Positions 1-13,691 of a DNA stretch of 64,000 nt are shown here, one piece after another. The stretch is from NCBI GenBank assembly GCA_907165065.1, contig OU015526.1, forward strand, positions 72,191,723 to 72,255,722, read 5' to 3'. The DNA comes from Caprimulgus europaeus. Its lineage: Eukaryota > Chordata > Aves > Caprimulgiformes > Caprimulgidae. The stretch's first letter is position 1; the number at the start of each line of letters is the position of its first letter. Made by a program: the position numbers and the translations under genes. The notes under the pieces are model-generated. The model had not been told where the DNA came from. It made no database searches and worked only from the letters and a program-made list of their open reading frames with translations.

Positions 1-286
1 TGCACTTCTGGATTACATTTTTAGCTAAAGAGAAACTTTATAACTTCTTCCTAAAGTGGCAATCAGAAATAATGATTTCCTCATAGTGATATGTAACTGT
101 CACAAATAATGCTTTCTGAAGGCAGTACTTCGACAACAAGAACAGCAGGTTTATAGAGGAAAACATTGGGAACTACCATACTTGAATATTGATACAAACC
201 AAAATTTTCTCTTGTTCAGGTTTAGGTGGTTTTTGTACGTATTCCAAAGAAAAACAGTCTTCAGTGGACATGCATACCTGTAGTAA

Positions 287-306
287 ATATATATATATAT
301 ATATAT
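287..306. repeat. (AT)10 microsatellite
   Basis: Ten uninterrupted AT units, followed directly by two GCATAT units and more AT-rich sequence. Ordinary simple repeat in noncoding DNA. Confidence 0.9.
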
Positions 307-3300
307 GCATATGCATATATTTATAACACCTATACATATATCTGGCATGCATTTATCTTGTCTCCTTTACATCAGTAAGATGCTACTTCCCGAGCTTGAC
401 AGATTTTGTCACAATGACTTCCTTTCTTCACGTAGAAAAAAATTTTAAAACTATCTGTATTACATTTCAGGTATGCTATTAGCATTATTCCTTTGTAAAG
501 CTGATTACAAAGACAGAAAATCTCTGCAACCCACCTCTGAAAAAACAGCTTTTTATGTAAGGATATTCCAAGTACTATTATGAGAGTTTCCACCCTTTTT
601 TTGTAAAACATCAGTATATTCCACAAATATTTTGTTTGGGGACTTGAATCTTTGGGGAAATTGGCTTCGTTACAACAATTTTCAATAAACAATCTAGTCT
701 TGTGGTTCTGGTATGAACCCTCACTAATGAAAGAAGACATTTCTTATGGAATGAAAAAGGACAAATAGAGAGTTGAAAAGAAAAGGTTACTGCTTCTAAG
801 CTCTAAGGCTAGAGTATTTTATAGTATTTAATTTATTTTAAAATGCTTACGCTTATTCTTTTGAAAAAAAATACTTTTTAATGTGGGAAAATTTCAATAT
901 TTGATTATTGTTATTATTACAGCCAATCAATTACCAAATGTTTCTAGCAACCACACAATCCAGTATCCAATGCACTGTTCGGCAAGCCAGTAGTGTGTTG
1001 TCTTTTCAAAGTCCTGATAAAGACTGCAATAAATAGCAGTTAAGAGCATTACTCACAGAAGGTAAATGAGTTGTATGTGCACAGACTGAAAGAACAAAGC
1101 AAAATTTTAGTAAAAGTCTTTGAATATTGTCAGATGAAAGAAGCAAAAGCATTAAGTTTAACGGCATAAATAGATGGAGAATAGATTATGAGTAAACTGG
1201 ACTACCTAGGATTCTTAAAACTGTTTGAACTGTTTAAGTGAAAGTGACTAAATGCCACTGTATTTCCAATGTTATTAACATAGCCAAAATATGCTTAAAT
1301 ATTTTGAAAGTATATGTTTATTTTATATATTCATCCTTAAAAATCAGATTTACAAAGCAATACAAATCCAAAATAACTTTTATTTTTTTTTACAGTCTGT
1401 CTCCTGTTCTTGGGGTTTTTTTGTTTTGTTTCTCTTGAAATTAAGTCTGTAAATAACATCTATTGCTTTTAGATTAATTAAAGAGTTGTTAGATCAACCA
1501 GAAAAGTGGAAAATTGATTAACAATGCAATGTTATCAACTTCAGATCTTCATCATTACCACTTCTGATGACCCCACTAAGTCTAACATTAGATGCATCAT
1601 TACAGCATCTGTCTGGTCTGCCAAGCATTTAGGATTTACATTTGTCATGTACCTGTTAAGGTTAGACTTTAGAATTCAGTCCATCAAAATAATCTCTGAA
1701 GATTTTTCTTTCTAGTCCCCATAATTACTACTTGGTTTATACCTCAAAGTATGAGAGGTTTTATCCCTAATTAATTTTATCCCATCTAACATAACTCTAT
1801 ATGCTCCCATTACTCATATAGACATTTAATCCCACTAAGGTCTTTACCTTATTGATATCTCATGACAATAATTTCCATAAGTTAATTATATATTGGGTAG
1901 AAAAATATTTCATCTTAGTCTCTGTCATCTCTCCCTCCACAATCATCCCTTAACCTCCCACAATTCCATAATCAGTCCTCTGCCCCTCAGAAATCCATTC
2001 CTTGGCATTCAGACTCCCACCAAATCGTCTGATAAGCCTGTCTCTAGCTACTATTTCTTCTAATTGTCTGAGCTCTGACCTCAGTGAAGACATCCAGCAC
2101 TTTCTTTTGCTAATTCAGTTCACCTCTAACATTTTCTTCTTATCTGAATCAATTGCTCCTCTGTGTTTCCCAAAGCATTTTCCATTTGCTGATTTTGTGT
2201 CACCATATGCACCCTCAGCTGATCACCTTTCCATACGTCTAGCATCAGTTGTTACTATACCTCTCATTCATCTAACCTTCTCAGTATCCCAGCCAAAATG
2301 ATTTTGTGACTTCACCCATATATAATGTGTTTCTTGAATTCCTTCTCCAGAAACTGATCTTCCCCTACTCGGGCTGTTTATTTATCCCATAATTTCCTGC
2401 GCCTAATGATTTTGCAGGCAAACTTTTCCAAACTATTTTAATACTGAGGAGAAAGAAACAGCCCCTTTCCAGGGCACTGATTTCATTTTGAGAGGATAAG
2501 CCACTTACGACAGAGACAGTTCCTTGCACTGAAAGAAAAAACAAAAAACTAGCAGCTTACAAAATGAGATATTAGAATAATTTGCCATGGTTCATCCAAG
2601 TAGCCAAGGTCATAAACAAAACAGGTCATTAAGCTTTTATGAAAAAAGCTATTACTGAGCTTTCTTCACTGAATTATTGTCTACAGAACCACAAATTATT
2701 CCCCTAGTTTACAGAATTTAAAGAAAAATTCTTCAGTAAACAGAGATGAAAAAAAACCAACCTGATGCAATGCAAACCCCAAACCAGCCTTAAACTCATT
2801 GTAGCTCTCCATAGTTGTGATAAATAGTGTGTGTCTTCCTTCTTGATCAACTTCATTTTTAACTTATATCAAAATCTATCCTAACCATTCTTTTTATTTT
2901 TACTATTTTAATTTAAAACCTCTTTATGAGGCCTGAAGTAAAACTGCACCATTCAGCACATGAAACTCTCAGTCACTAATATAATGCCTCATCATAAAAA
3001 AGATATTATTAGAAATCTCTAAAAAAACCTTTGCATATTACCATTGGAGAACCTAGAATAAGCAGATAACGATTACTAGGGTTTCTTCCTCTTCTGTGTA
3101 TTTAACAAGAAAAATATCTCAAAAATATTTCAGGTATCTAAAAGAGCAAGGGTACATAATTCTGCACAATTATTTTGATTTTGTTTTAAATTTAGCTTCA
3201 GCTAAGAACTCTATGCAAAGTTCAAAATATTATGAAGTGTGCCGCCTATTACATTCTAGAACACAAACTCCAATTTTAGTCTTTCTGTGTAGGCGCATCA

Positions 3301-4140
3301 ATGTCCTTGGCACTAACCATAGAGTGTAAGACTATCAATTAAGTGATAGCCAAAGCAGATTAGTTTCTATGGAGCACTTTAAAATTTTTGATGGGCTGTA
3401 CTGGTCTTACCTCAATTAAATGATATTATATATTTTAAAGGGCTGACAGTCAATTGACATAAATATAAATATTGCTACAGCAACAGACTAACCAGAACTG
3501 CAGTCCAGTCTTTAAAAACAATTAATTAGTTTTAAACATGAAGTTAAAACATGGTAGTTCATAGTACCTCAGTTTCAAAACAATAAGCTATCTGTCTCAT
3601 TAAATCATTGAGATCATGCATTGTTTCTTTCCTCTTGGCTAAATCTGATCTTCTCAAAACTATTGAGCTGTAGCCATTCACCTTCCTTTCAAGAGCTGTT
3701 CCTCCTATGAACAGCTAAGCATCATCAGCTGTCTCACTCAACAACTGCCATCCTTTCCTTGTAGCTGGAACAGAGAATTTCTTTATTAGTTTTTATACTC
3801 AGGATGGTGAGTACCATATGTAGAGTAGCAGGGGAAAGTGTTGGATATTCTAATTGCCACATTTATCTGCCTGTGCCAGAAAATATGAGTCTTCACAAGA
3901 AATAAGGAATGCTATCAGTGATTCTTTGTCCTAACAGAGACTAGTGAGCATCTCCCCTCAAGAAATACATCCCTCCAGTTAGTTCAATCAAAACGTTGCT
4001 AAAATTCCCTTATGAAAACTCCAGCAAACGTATAGAAATATCTCAACTTATAGACAGCAATCTAGATTTTTATTAAACAGAAACATATCTAACACATAAT
4101 CAAGATCTTATTGCAGAATAAAGAAATGGAACCGGCTAGT

Positions 4141-4161
4141 ATTTGATATTTGATATTTGAT
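4141..4161. repeat. Heptamer tandem repeat (ATTTGAT)3
   Basis: Three perfect copies of ATTTGAT in direct tandem. Short minisatellite-like tract with no apparent function. Confidence 0.85.
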
Positions 4162-5271
4162 AGAAAAATTCAAAATGTATCAGATTTTTTTTCCTGCAAT
4201 AGAATGAGCTGATTACCGTACAGTGCGTAGCCTACAGTAAGAGTCAAACAATTACTGCAGTGGCAAAGCCTATCCAGAAGCTGTGAAGAAAATAACAAAT
4301 AGATTAGTTTTTATATCAATACCATCAAAATAACAGAAGACATAAGAACCAGTGGCACTAGGGTAAAAGCAAAACAATTATCAGAGGCAGACAGAAAATG
4401 TTTAGAAACTTTGCAGTGAAAAAAGTCTGCAGAGAGTGTTTTGATTTTGTGAAGAACAAATTAATTTTATGCAAATCTCAGGGAACATTTCTGGAAAAAA
4501 CTGTAAAAATCACATTGTCCACACTTTGCCTGGTTGCAGACATTACTTTCCTTGCATGTTAGTGGTGGATACTTGGTTAATAGCTGTTTAAAAACTTGTA
4601 AAAACAGTGATTCCTTCATCTCATTGGAAAATTTACATCAGTGCATAACTATCTTTAACAGCAGATAGTTTAGATTTGTTTTTAGAAACACACCTGTATA
4701 CTCCAAATGGACAAAACATAATGGGATGAACTCCTCAGCATTCAGTGAAGAAAGCAGCTTAATCCAGATGGTTTATATGTTATGTTTATAAATGCAGATA
4801 TAATGTTTTCTATTCCTTCAATAACATAATACTGGTGATGTAGGCTCATTTTGTAATTCACATTGAACCCTACATTCTGCGGAATTGTTGCCTGATCATT
4901 GCTATCTAAGCATAGTATTTGTCAGCAGGATGCAATTCAAAAGGGGGAAAAAATGGGAAAACAAAAAACAACAACCCTGCCTTCCCTCCGCCCCCAGACT
5001 TGTTGAACCAAATTTTATTGTTCTAATCTCAGAAATAACTGCCACCCCACCAGGATTGGCATCATGAGCAAATAGCAAAAAAGTGCTTTCAGTGCCAGCA
5101 CAGGAGTCATCAATACAGCACTGAAAGGAACTGGACTCAGGATGAATTCTGTCCTACACAAGGCACACCTCCAATCTAGCAATGCACCATTCATGAACTA
5201 ACTTTAGAAGTTTTATTTTGTTTAATGAGCAAAATGCTGTTAAAGTATCTCCCCTAGCTCAGAGAAAGTAC

Positions 5272-5295
5272 TTTTTTTAAAAAAAAAAAAAAAAT
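5272..5295. repeat. T7-A17 homopolymer junction
   Basis: Seven T residues are followed by seventeen A residues. No recognisable retroposed gene body lies immediately upstream or downstream, so this is called a low-complexity tract rather than a retrogene tail. Confidence 0.8.
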
Positions 5296-8200
5296 TAAAA
5301 TAGGGGACATTATCAGTTCTTCCTTGATCACGCTACGGAAAAGTTATACTTGAAATTCTGGTCTGTGTTGAAGACCATGACCATTGACATTAACTTGGAG
5401 TTCTGTGCGTTATCTTTATTCTAAAAGTTTTATCCCAAATATTGCTGTTTTAATCAGAAAGTTCACTGAGCTATTTTAATCCAGAAGAGTTCATCTTTCT
5501 TTGGACACTGCTTTCCCTCCTTCTCCCCATTTATAATAACTATTGTGCCATTTTGTTACATAGTAGTCCCTCACTCATAATAATTCCAGTTCCTTTTTTC
5601 ATGACAGTGATAGATGCATCTGATAAGTCATAGAAAAGCAAACTTGACAATATGCTCTACTTCCAACTCAATTTCTGATCTGTTTCTATATTGACTCTTT
5701 TGCTCCAGTTAACAAAAAAATTGATGTCTCTGAGCTCATATCAATTTTAATATTTACAACCTGTCAAAATGATTCACATTTCTCACTGAAGTCTTAGCTC
5801 AGGTGTTTCATTGATCAGGTTCCAAATCCCTTTCTTTAATATGAGCCTTAAATCAATCTCTTAGAGCTGGCAATATCCCCCACGGAAGGTAAAAAGACAT
5901 TTTTAGTACAGATAAAATAAAACCAAAAGCCCTAATTTCTGTTTAGCTAAGCACTGATCAATGATAACACTTTCCTGAAGTTTCAAGAGACCCTATATAA
6001 ACAATCAGCTTGCAGTAAGAGGAAATACTGTGACAAGTCTTTGTTGTTCAGCATCAGGTTCCATCTTCACTTGCAAGCATGTGTGCACAGGGGATTGCCT
6101 GCCCCAGCTGGAGCTCTTCCCCAAATGCTCCTGAGAGCAAGACCTCAGTGCCACGCAGATTCACATAGCCTGTTTACTCTTCCCTCACCACTGTGCTCCC
6201 AGTTTGTTGACAGAAGAGGCAAAGGCAAATGCAGGTTCTAATTCCTCTCCATGGGAAAAATCTAAATGATGCCAGATTGGGCTGCTCAGATTCAGAAATA
6301 AGATGTTCCTCCAGAAATCAAATAACATGTTTGGTTAGTGAAAACAGAAAATTCCATACAAGTTATTTAAAATAAATAAATCTTTCTGCAAGTCCAAGCA
6401 CTGTAGTGGTGCATTGTGTTCTGACAGCTTCATATTCTGTTTCAAACTGTGAAAAATTCAAGCTGAAGACTGAAAGCACAAGACTCTCTGGCCCTGAGAG
6501 ATTCTGCCAGCTCTGAGACAAGCAGCCCTGTAGAACGATGTTAAATTTTACATGCAGCTGTGAACTGAATGTCAATGTGAAATACGATAAAAAAATTATA
6601 AAATAATAAAACATAAAAAACATAAAATGTTTCACCTTGCTCCTTAAAATCAATATTATTTTATTAACATAACCAGATATACACACAGAGGTGTCTCATT
6701 AAGTTCAGAAGGAAGGCCAGCCACCAAAATCTTGCAATTCATCAGGTAAGGTCTTCCATATTGAAATTGCCTCAGAGTGTTGAGTATTGCAGCTGCATTA
6801 AATATCCTCAAACTCTTAAATCTTACCCATCAGACAATATAGTTAGGCCAATTTCACATTTAATTTCTCACTCTTATAAAGTTTGACTTTCCCACCTCAG
6901 TATACTTTAAAAATTGAAGACATTCTTTGCAATAATAAAATAACCTATTTCAAGGATATGAGAGATAATTTGATGATCATTCTCCAAAGCAGGAAGGTAA
7001 ACCTTTTTACTGTGAAGTTAATGGCATAAATTATATCAATATATAAATGCTCTACAGCAGTTTTAGTATCATATTGTAACACTGACTTCTCCCAGTTGGT
7101 CTGAAGGTAAATTCAGCATCTGTCTCTTCTTTCAGTCATTACCCAGGAAGAACGTCAGGCTTAGTTTGAGGTTGTATCTAGTAATTTTTGGTTTATTTTA
7201 ATAAAATGTATCTTTACGATGTTAAGAATAATGACTCCCAGTTTCAGACCTTTATAGACAAGGGTTCCTTTGAGTTTCATATTTAGATGTCATGTAATAT
7301 GTGCTTATGTTGCTGGAGTTTTTTTCTCCTTTTTTTTTTTTTCCAATGAAAGACAAATGTTCTTTTGTTTACTGGATATAAAACAAGAACAGTGATAAGA
7401 TTTGCTTTGCAACCCCATCTGGGTGAGTGTGTTTTTGCTCCTCTGGGTAATTCTTTCAATAGAGCTACTCACATGAAAAAGCCGTTCATGTGGATGAGCA
7501 GTCAGTTAATACCTGATTTCAAAATACGGAACTCAAGAAGATGGAACTAAGTGGCCTGAGACTTGTAATAAAATGGTGGAAGCTGGTGATACGACAGCAA
7601 AGGCAATCCCGATTGATTAATAGATTCCTTACTTTGCAGCTGTTGTGGCAGACATGTTTCTTCTGGCCTCCTGCAGCTCTTAATCAAGATAAGTGTCAGC
7701 AAGAGGAACATTTGCAAAAGCATCCTAAAAATGTGAATATATAAAATGATGCACTTGTGTTTTTATACATGCACTGGTAACTATCTTTTAGTAACTAGCG
7801 AACTGCATACACACTCCCTCTATGATTGTATGGATACTGTTTAGACATCTCCTGTGGAGATCTGTTATCTGATAATATAAACTTTTACCATTTCCCAGAA
7901 GTCTTACTAAAAAAACCAGTCATGAAATTATTGTTCTATATCCTCTTGATATCACTTTTTCCATTTTCCCACCCCCTGAAGTGTTCGCCACTATAAAAGA
8001 GGTAGTTATAAGTTTCAGAAGTGTATAAAAGTGGCTGAAAGTTGAAAACTTCCCTTCCTTACCTTTCTTTGATTGAAAATGTCTGGGTTTTGTGTTTCTA
8101 AACTTAAAATAGAAACTGCTCCCTTGATGTGTCTTTTATGACATGCTTCACCCCAGAGCAAACACTAACACTGCTAGGAACAGGGGATTGTAATGAAAAT

Positions 8201-9758
8201 AGCAACAAACCTCTAAACTGAAGCAGTGCTATCAGGCATGATTACAACTGGTTTAGGTTTGAACTGGGAGCTCCCATCGTCAATCTTCCTATAACCTTTA
8301 AAGGTAGTATCATCCTTACAAAGATGGTGAAAAGATAAATTCAAGCTGCAGTGCAAAATAACAGGCAACAATATAGTTGTACTCTTAAAACAAAGCCCAA
8401 CAAATGCAGCATATCAAAACCTGATGTAAAAAAGCATCCATGATAATTACAATGAAGTAGCTTTATTAGCACCAGCATGCTCAGATATACAAAAACTGCT
8501 CAGATATACATGGAACAGCATTTGATCGTGAGATATTAAAAATATTATAAAAGGAAGGAAAAAAGAATAAAAAGGGAAGGTTTATATTTGCCTTTAGGTA
8601 TCACAAGTCTTTAAAACTTCTCAGTATTTTAAAATCTTCATATTAACTACAGATATAGCTTAAACAAAAGGAAGCTAACGATCCATCACAAAACTGGGAT
8701 ATGTATTTTAGCACTCTTTAATACTAAAGTATGGTCAGAGTTAGCTGAGAAATACACATAAGTACTGTTTTATACTTTACGCTGATGTTAAGGATTTTTT
8801 CAACGTATAAATTACAATAGAAGGATTATATATATAATCATTCTCACAATTAAGTTGTGCATAATGAAGTAAAAGCTTTGCTTTGATGCACCAAACTTCA
8901 CACCAGTTTATTCTACATGACAGAATACTGAGTGAAGGGAGAAAAACAAACAAAACTAAACACAAACATTTTTCCTAAAAAGCTAAGAATACATAGACTT
9001 ACCATAGGCTTCACTGAAGCCAGAACTGCATTCAAAGCATTTTGGTTTCTGCTTTGCACTCAATAGTTAAAAAGGATTCTTACCTTTCATAAATGTTGAA
9101 TCAATCCCACAACACAAAGCATGTCTTTAGCTGATTTAACATATGAATAAAGTTATTAGAATAACTCAAAAACATATTTGTCGGTCATAAAATATTAAAG
9201 TGTAGAATAGTATTTCTTGCTACTAACTTTTACTGAAAGTTCATTAGCTAAAATATAGATGCAGCAGTGAAATACAATCCTCTCTTCATTCAAAATGCCA
9301 TTTAAACTCACCTGTTCTGTAAAGCTCATGTCTGCTCACTCACAGGTAGGAATTTACAGCACATTCATTGCAATAATTCACACCAAGTGCAGAAAAAAAA
9401 ATAAGGATAGAGAACCAAAAAGATCTGCTCTAACCATCACCCTTCAGGATTTTTAAGCAATGTTTGCTGAGTGCTTAGAAGCTTTAACGTGTACCTGATT
9501 CAGTATACATGTACAGGAGAGGGGAAGAAAGAACAAGATCACTAATAGGCAGCTGGACAACGTCTAAACTAAAAATCTCTCTAAGTACATTTCATTTTGG
9601 TCTCAGAGGAAACCGGTACTGTTTTGATGACCATTACCTATTACTGACATAGAATCAAGCACACAAATAACTTGTATTGCACTGATTTTCACTACTTGCT
9701 AATACAGACAATGCCATTAACTAGTAACTTATTAATTGAGGCCAGAAAATTATTTAAC

Positions 9759-9774
9759 AAAAAAAAAAAAAAAA
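9759..9774. repeat. Poly(A) tract, 16 A
   Basis: Homopolymer A run in AT-rich DNA; no identifiable retroposed sequence upstream. Confidence 0.8.
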
Positions 9775-11911
9775 CAGGAGTGCACACTTACCCACTCATA
9801 AATTCATATGTTTGTATGTATGGTATGCATAGGTAACACTAACTGCTTAATTATTTTCCTTTAATTCCATCGCACTGGTAACATTCATCACTGATTCTAG
9901 TAAAATTCAAATCACAAATACCTTAAAAGACTAATTTACAGTATCCAGCGCTATCTGAAATCCTCCAGTGAATAACCTTTACTCTTCTGGTTAGCGAAAG
10001 GTAGAAGACAGATTTTTAGTTACATACAGGAACCATTAAATTACTTCACTTTTCCATTAGGAGAGCATCTTATGTTGGAGATTTTATGATTGAACTTTCA
10101 CTTGTTTCTGGTCTTAAAAACTGAATTAAATGGAACAAATCACTCTTTTTGAAAGCACTATTAAAGGATATTTCCATAGAATAAATAAATACCTGCACAC
10201 AACACAATGTGCACACATTCCAAGCTCTTTGACACATAAGTTATGATTTAAAATTTTTGTCACTCATCTAAAATGACAGCTCAAGAGATTTCATAGTAGC
10301 CATTGGACACATCACCTTCTCATCTTCTCCAGAAATGGCAGGGGAACTTACAAAACTGTTTATGAATAGCAAGTACTTTTGCTTTTAGCATACAGAAGTT
10401 CGCACCAAATGTCAGAGGTCTCATAGGTTTTTTTGAGGGAAAGACACCAGGCTATTTGGCAAAATCTTCACATCTCTAAGTCACAGCTCAAATGATGTAA
10501 ATTAGATACTGTTGCATTACCTGATTTTCAACAGAATAACTTTCAGGGATGAAAACTATAAATAGTTAATAGTATTTGTAGAAGTCTAAATATTCAGTAT
10601 ATATTTACCAAGTGCCATTATGTTCCTCCTTGGGTTTAAAAGAAAAAGTCTTAATTTTGATCACAAAAACTCAAATAAGTGGATTTTCTGAAAAAATTTT
10701 CTACTTTCCTCTGAAGTGGAAGTATGTCTGACTAGTACATAGAGCTGTCCACATACCACAGAGAACCTCTTATAGATACTCCCTATTCCAGAGTGGTTAC
10801 ATCTACCACTATTCTTAGGAGCCATCATTATCTATTTAATAGGTAAAACACAAGTCACAAGAGATTAAAGTGGTGAGAAAAGCATGAAGGGGCTGTTGGG
10901 ACCTCCAGTCTTTTAAGCCTCTCTCCCAGCTTAAAATGAAAAGAAATTATTGCTTATTGTTGGTGTTAGAAAAGCTGATTTCTCTTTCAGCAGAGACTCT
11001 CTCATAGGATCCTATTTCAGAGCACAGTATTCTGAACTTTGCTTTTAATAAGGTTTAGACCATTCCACTGTAATAGGGAGGCAATCCCTGATATGACCAC
11101 TCAAGGTTAGAATTTCAAAAATCTTCATTAAAAAATTTGCTATTTTACCATACTGATTCATGGTACACTGCCTTTACTAATTAAATTAATATCTACACTT
11201 GCTTACTAAAGAGATTAACTTCTGCTTTGCCCTCACTAGACATGTTAGTTGCTAGGCAGCTCTCACTGGAGATTCGGAACTGTGTTCTTATCTCTGAAGA
11301 CAAAGTCTGCTAGGCATCTTTCACTAGGTGAATGAACGCTACACTGCTCTCACTAAGAGCATCCATCTCCGTCTTTATATCTCAATTGCTATTCTTTATT
11401 TTAATCATGCATTCTTATTTAATCTGGAGTATATTTTGACTTGTATACTACGGAATTGCTTCCACTTTTGCCTCTTTTGTCAGTTTAAAAATTCAAAATT
11501 TATTCCAAGTCCCATGTGAAGGTCTTGCACAGCAGAGCATGCCATCTCTGCTGCTGCAGTAATATTGTCTGATATTCAAGCCTTTCTCATTATGTTCATT
11601 GTCAAATATTTGTTTGTTTACTTTGTTCATTTTATTCCACATTTCAGTTCATATTTAGGAAGACATACCCTTTATTAACAGCCTCATTGTGCCAAATGCC
11701 TAGTCAATAAAACCAGCACAGGTCCCTTGACTTTGCTGAAGACATGATTTATGCCACCAATAGTCCGATCTCCTTTTTACCGAGAAACCACCAGTTATCC
11801 AGATATAGGTGTACTAACTCCCTTGGCCATACCCAGATGATTTCCAAAGAATAAAATGACAACATTGATTTCTCATTGCCAATCATCTGGCCTATTTTTC
11901 CTACTGAATAG

Positions 11912-12053
11912 ACCCACATACAGCCCACATCCTTGTGCCATACCAACAGCTGGGGAAAATCAGCTTAGCTCTACAGATCTCAGCAAAACTGAGACACTTC
12001 TTCTAATCTCCAAAACAGACCAACCCAAAACTAAGAACAAGTAAAATTTTCAG
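11912..12053 (+). other. Exon-like interval (candidate, probably noncoding)
   Basis: Seen: a pyrimidine-rich stretch ending in AG at 11910-11911, then 142 nt, then a near-consensus donor CAG|GTAAGC with GT at 12054-12055. One frame is open across most of the interval (about 44 codons, Ser/Thr/Lys-rich) but meets TAA ten bases before the donor; the other two frames are also stopped. If spliced, it fits a lncRNA or UTR exon better than an internal coding exon. No protein family recognised. A CAG|GTAAG match is expected about once per strand by chance in a window this size, so this is suggestive only. Confidence 0.25.
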
Positions 12054-12994
12054 GTAAGCTGCAACTAGAATTCATTCCTGGACTAAATCGGTCACACGTT
12101 CTTAATAAAACAACACAGACCTTAAAAGTGATATGTACATCAGTGTTATTCAAAACACTCTTCCAGTGACTGTACATGTAAAATGACGCAGTTATTACTG
12201 AATGGAAGGAAACAAATTGCAGCTGAAAAGTATAATCCTTTTTTCAGTTAACTTCTAAGTTACATGAAGACTTATTTAAAAATATTTTTAATTGCTTTGC
12301 AATTTTTGTATAATGTCATGCAAATTATGACAACCTCTGTTCTGCTATTTTGCTTTTTGTCATGCAGCTCATTTAATTTGAGGATTTACTATCCTCTAGA
12401 TTTCACTCGTGTAATATCCTTAAAGCATCTTTTGACTGGATGGCCCAAACTCTAAAGAGATTGAGACAAAAAAACTTTAATAATTAATAAAATATCTGTA
12501 CAAATTCAAATTCCCTTGTTCAATAAAGAAATAATATAATTCATATTCTTTTTAATGAATATGTGAGCACAGTCAAGTTGAAACATTTTAGAAATCATTT
12601 TTCTACCCTTTTGCCCAGTTGTGAGAATTGGCAATGTGTTACAATTATGTACAGAGTCAAAAGCTGTCAGTAGCACTGCTTTTTTCCCCAAGAATAAACA
12701 AACTATCTCATCCTGCCCACAAATAATACATAAAACAAGAAAGACAACAGAGAAAGCTGCTCAGTTCTACCTCTGAAAAAAAAAATATGGAGATTTTAAG
12801 GCTAGGATGAAAGAAAAAAAAAGGAAAGCTATATCTGCACAAGCTAATAAGAAAAATTTTAGAAAGCAAGATCACAGTAACACTGACTTCCTAAGAATAA
12901 TATAACATGCTTTTGTTTTTAAACAAAGGTTAAATCCTGGTATTAGATGCCATCAAGTATTTTGATCTATTTTAGCATTCAAGTAATTGCGATT

Positions 12995-13020
12995 AAAAAT
13001 AAAATAAAATAAAATAAAAA
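12995..13020. repeat. (AAAAT)n microsatellite
   Basis: About five AAAAT units just left of the minus-strand solo LTR. Common simple repeat type. Confidence 0.9.
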
Positions 13021-13079
13021 CCAAACTGACATTTTTTTCTGTAAATATCAAACTGATGACTGCTAAGCGAAAAGCATAA

Positions 13080-13691
13080 GGTGGATTTACTCTTCGCTTG
13101 CAGCTTGCAGCCAAACACAGCCTGCACTCTCACTCTCCCCTCACCCTCACCCAGGAAGTAGGAGAGAGAATGGGAAGGAAAAGGACAAGGAAACTCGTGG
13201 GTTGAGATGATAAAAACTATTTACTAATTAAAATGAAATTATAATGAGAACAACAGTAATAAAAGAATATACAATTGAGTGATCCACAGTGCAATTGCTC
13301 ACCACCCAGTGACCAATGCCCAGCCTGTGCCAGCCAGCGATCCTGGAGCAGAGACAGTCCCAAAACCAAAACCCCAGAACAGCGAGCCCGAGTGATCCCC
13401 AAGAGAATACCCCTGTCTTCCAATCTGCCCTGGTTAATACACTTACATGGAATATTTCATTGGCACATCCAAATGCCAGTTCTGGGTTTTGCTATTCACT
13501 GCGCTTCCCCCTCCCAGTCCTAATGCAGCTGTGAACCAGCCAAACAAAGTGGCCTTGAGCTCCAGCAGCAACTAATAACATTAGTACTTTTACCAACGTT
13601 CTTCTCATAAAAAGTTCTACGCTGAAACTAAAGCAACAACTATTCTAACTACTAAAAAGAAAATTATCTCTATCCTAGCCAAACCAGGATA
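13080..13691 (-). mobile_element. Solo LTR, minus orientation (endogenous retrovirus-derived), copy A
   Basis: This interval is the reverse complement, with scattered differences, of the LTR at 16157-16765, so the family assignment rests on a direct within-window match. The right edge reads CAAACCAGGATA, the complement of the LTR 5' terminus TGTCCTGGTTTC with one change. The left edge is decayed, with a duplicated CTTGCAG, so that boundary is approximate. No clear target duplication is visible. There is no gag, pol or env sequence next to it, so this is a solo LTR left by LTR-LTR recombination. The LTR family would supply the viral promoter and poly(A) site; nothing indicates present activity. 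An open frame of about 60 codons on the minus strand is shared with copy B. Confidence 0.85.

Larger units (their letters stand above)
1..13079. other. AT-rich noncoding DNA, no gene recognised
   Basis: Both strands carry only short open frames (none over about 122 codons) with AT-driven composition and no family I recognise. No CR1 tail, LTR end, tRNA or snRNA signature was seen. The stretch holds the simple repeats and the single exon-like interval listed separately. A slightly GC-richer patch lies at 6041-6240, behind a TATATAAA at 5994-6001. The absence of a gene is judged by eye; ancient diverged repeats or conserved noncoding elements could be missed. Confidence 0.6.
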
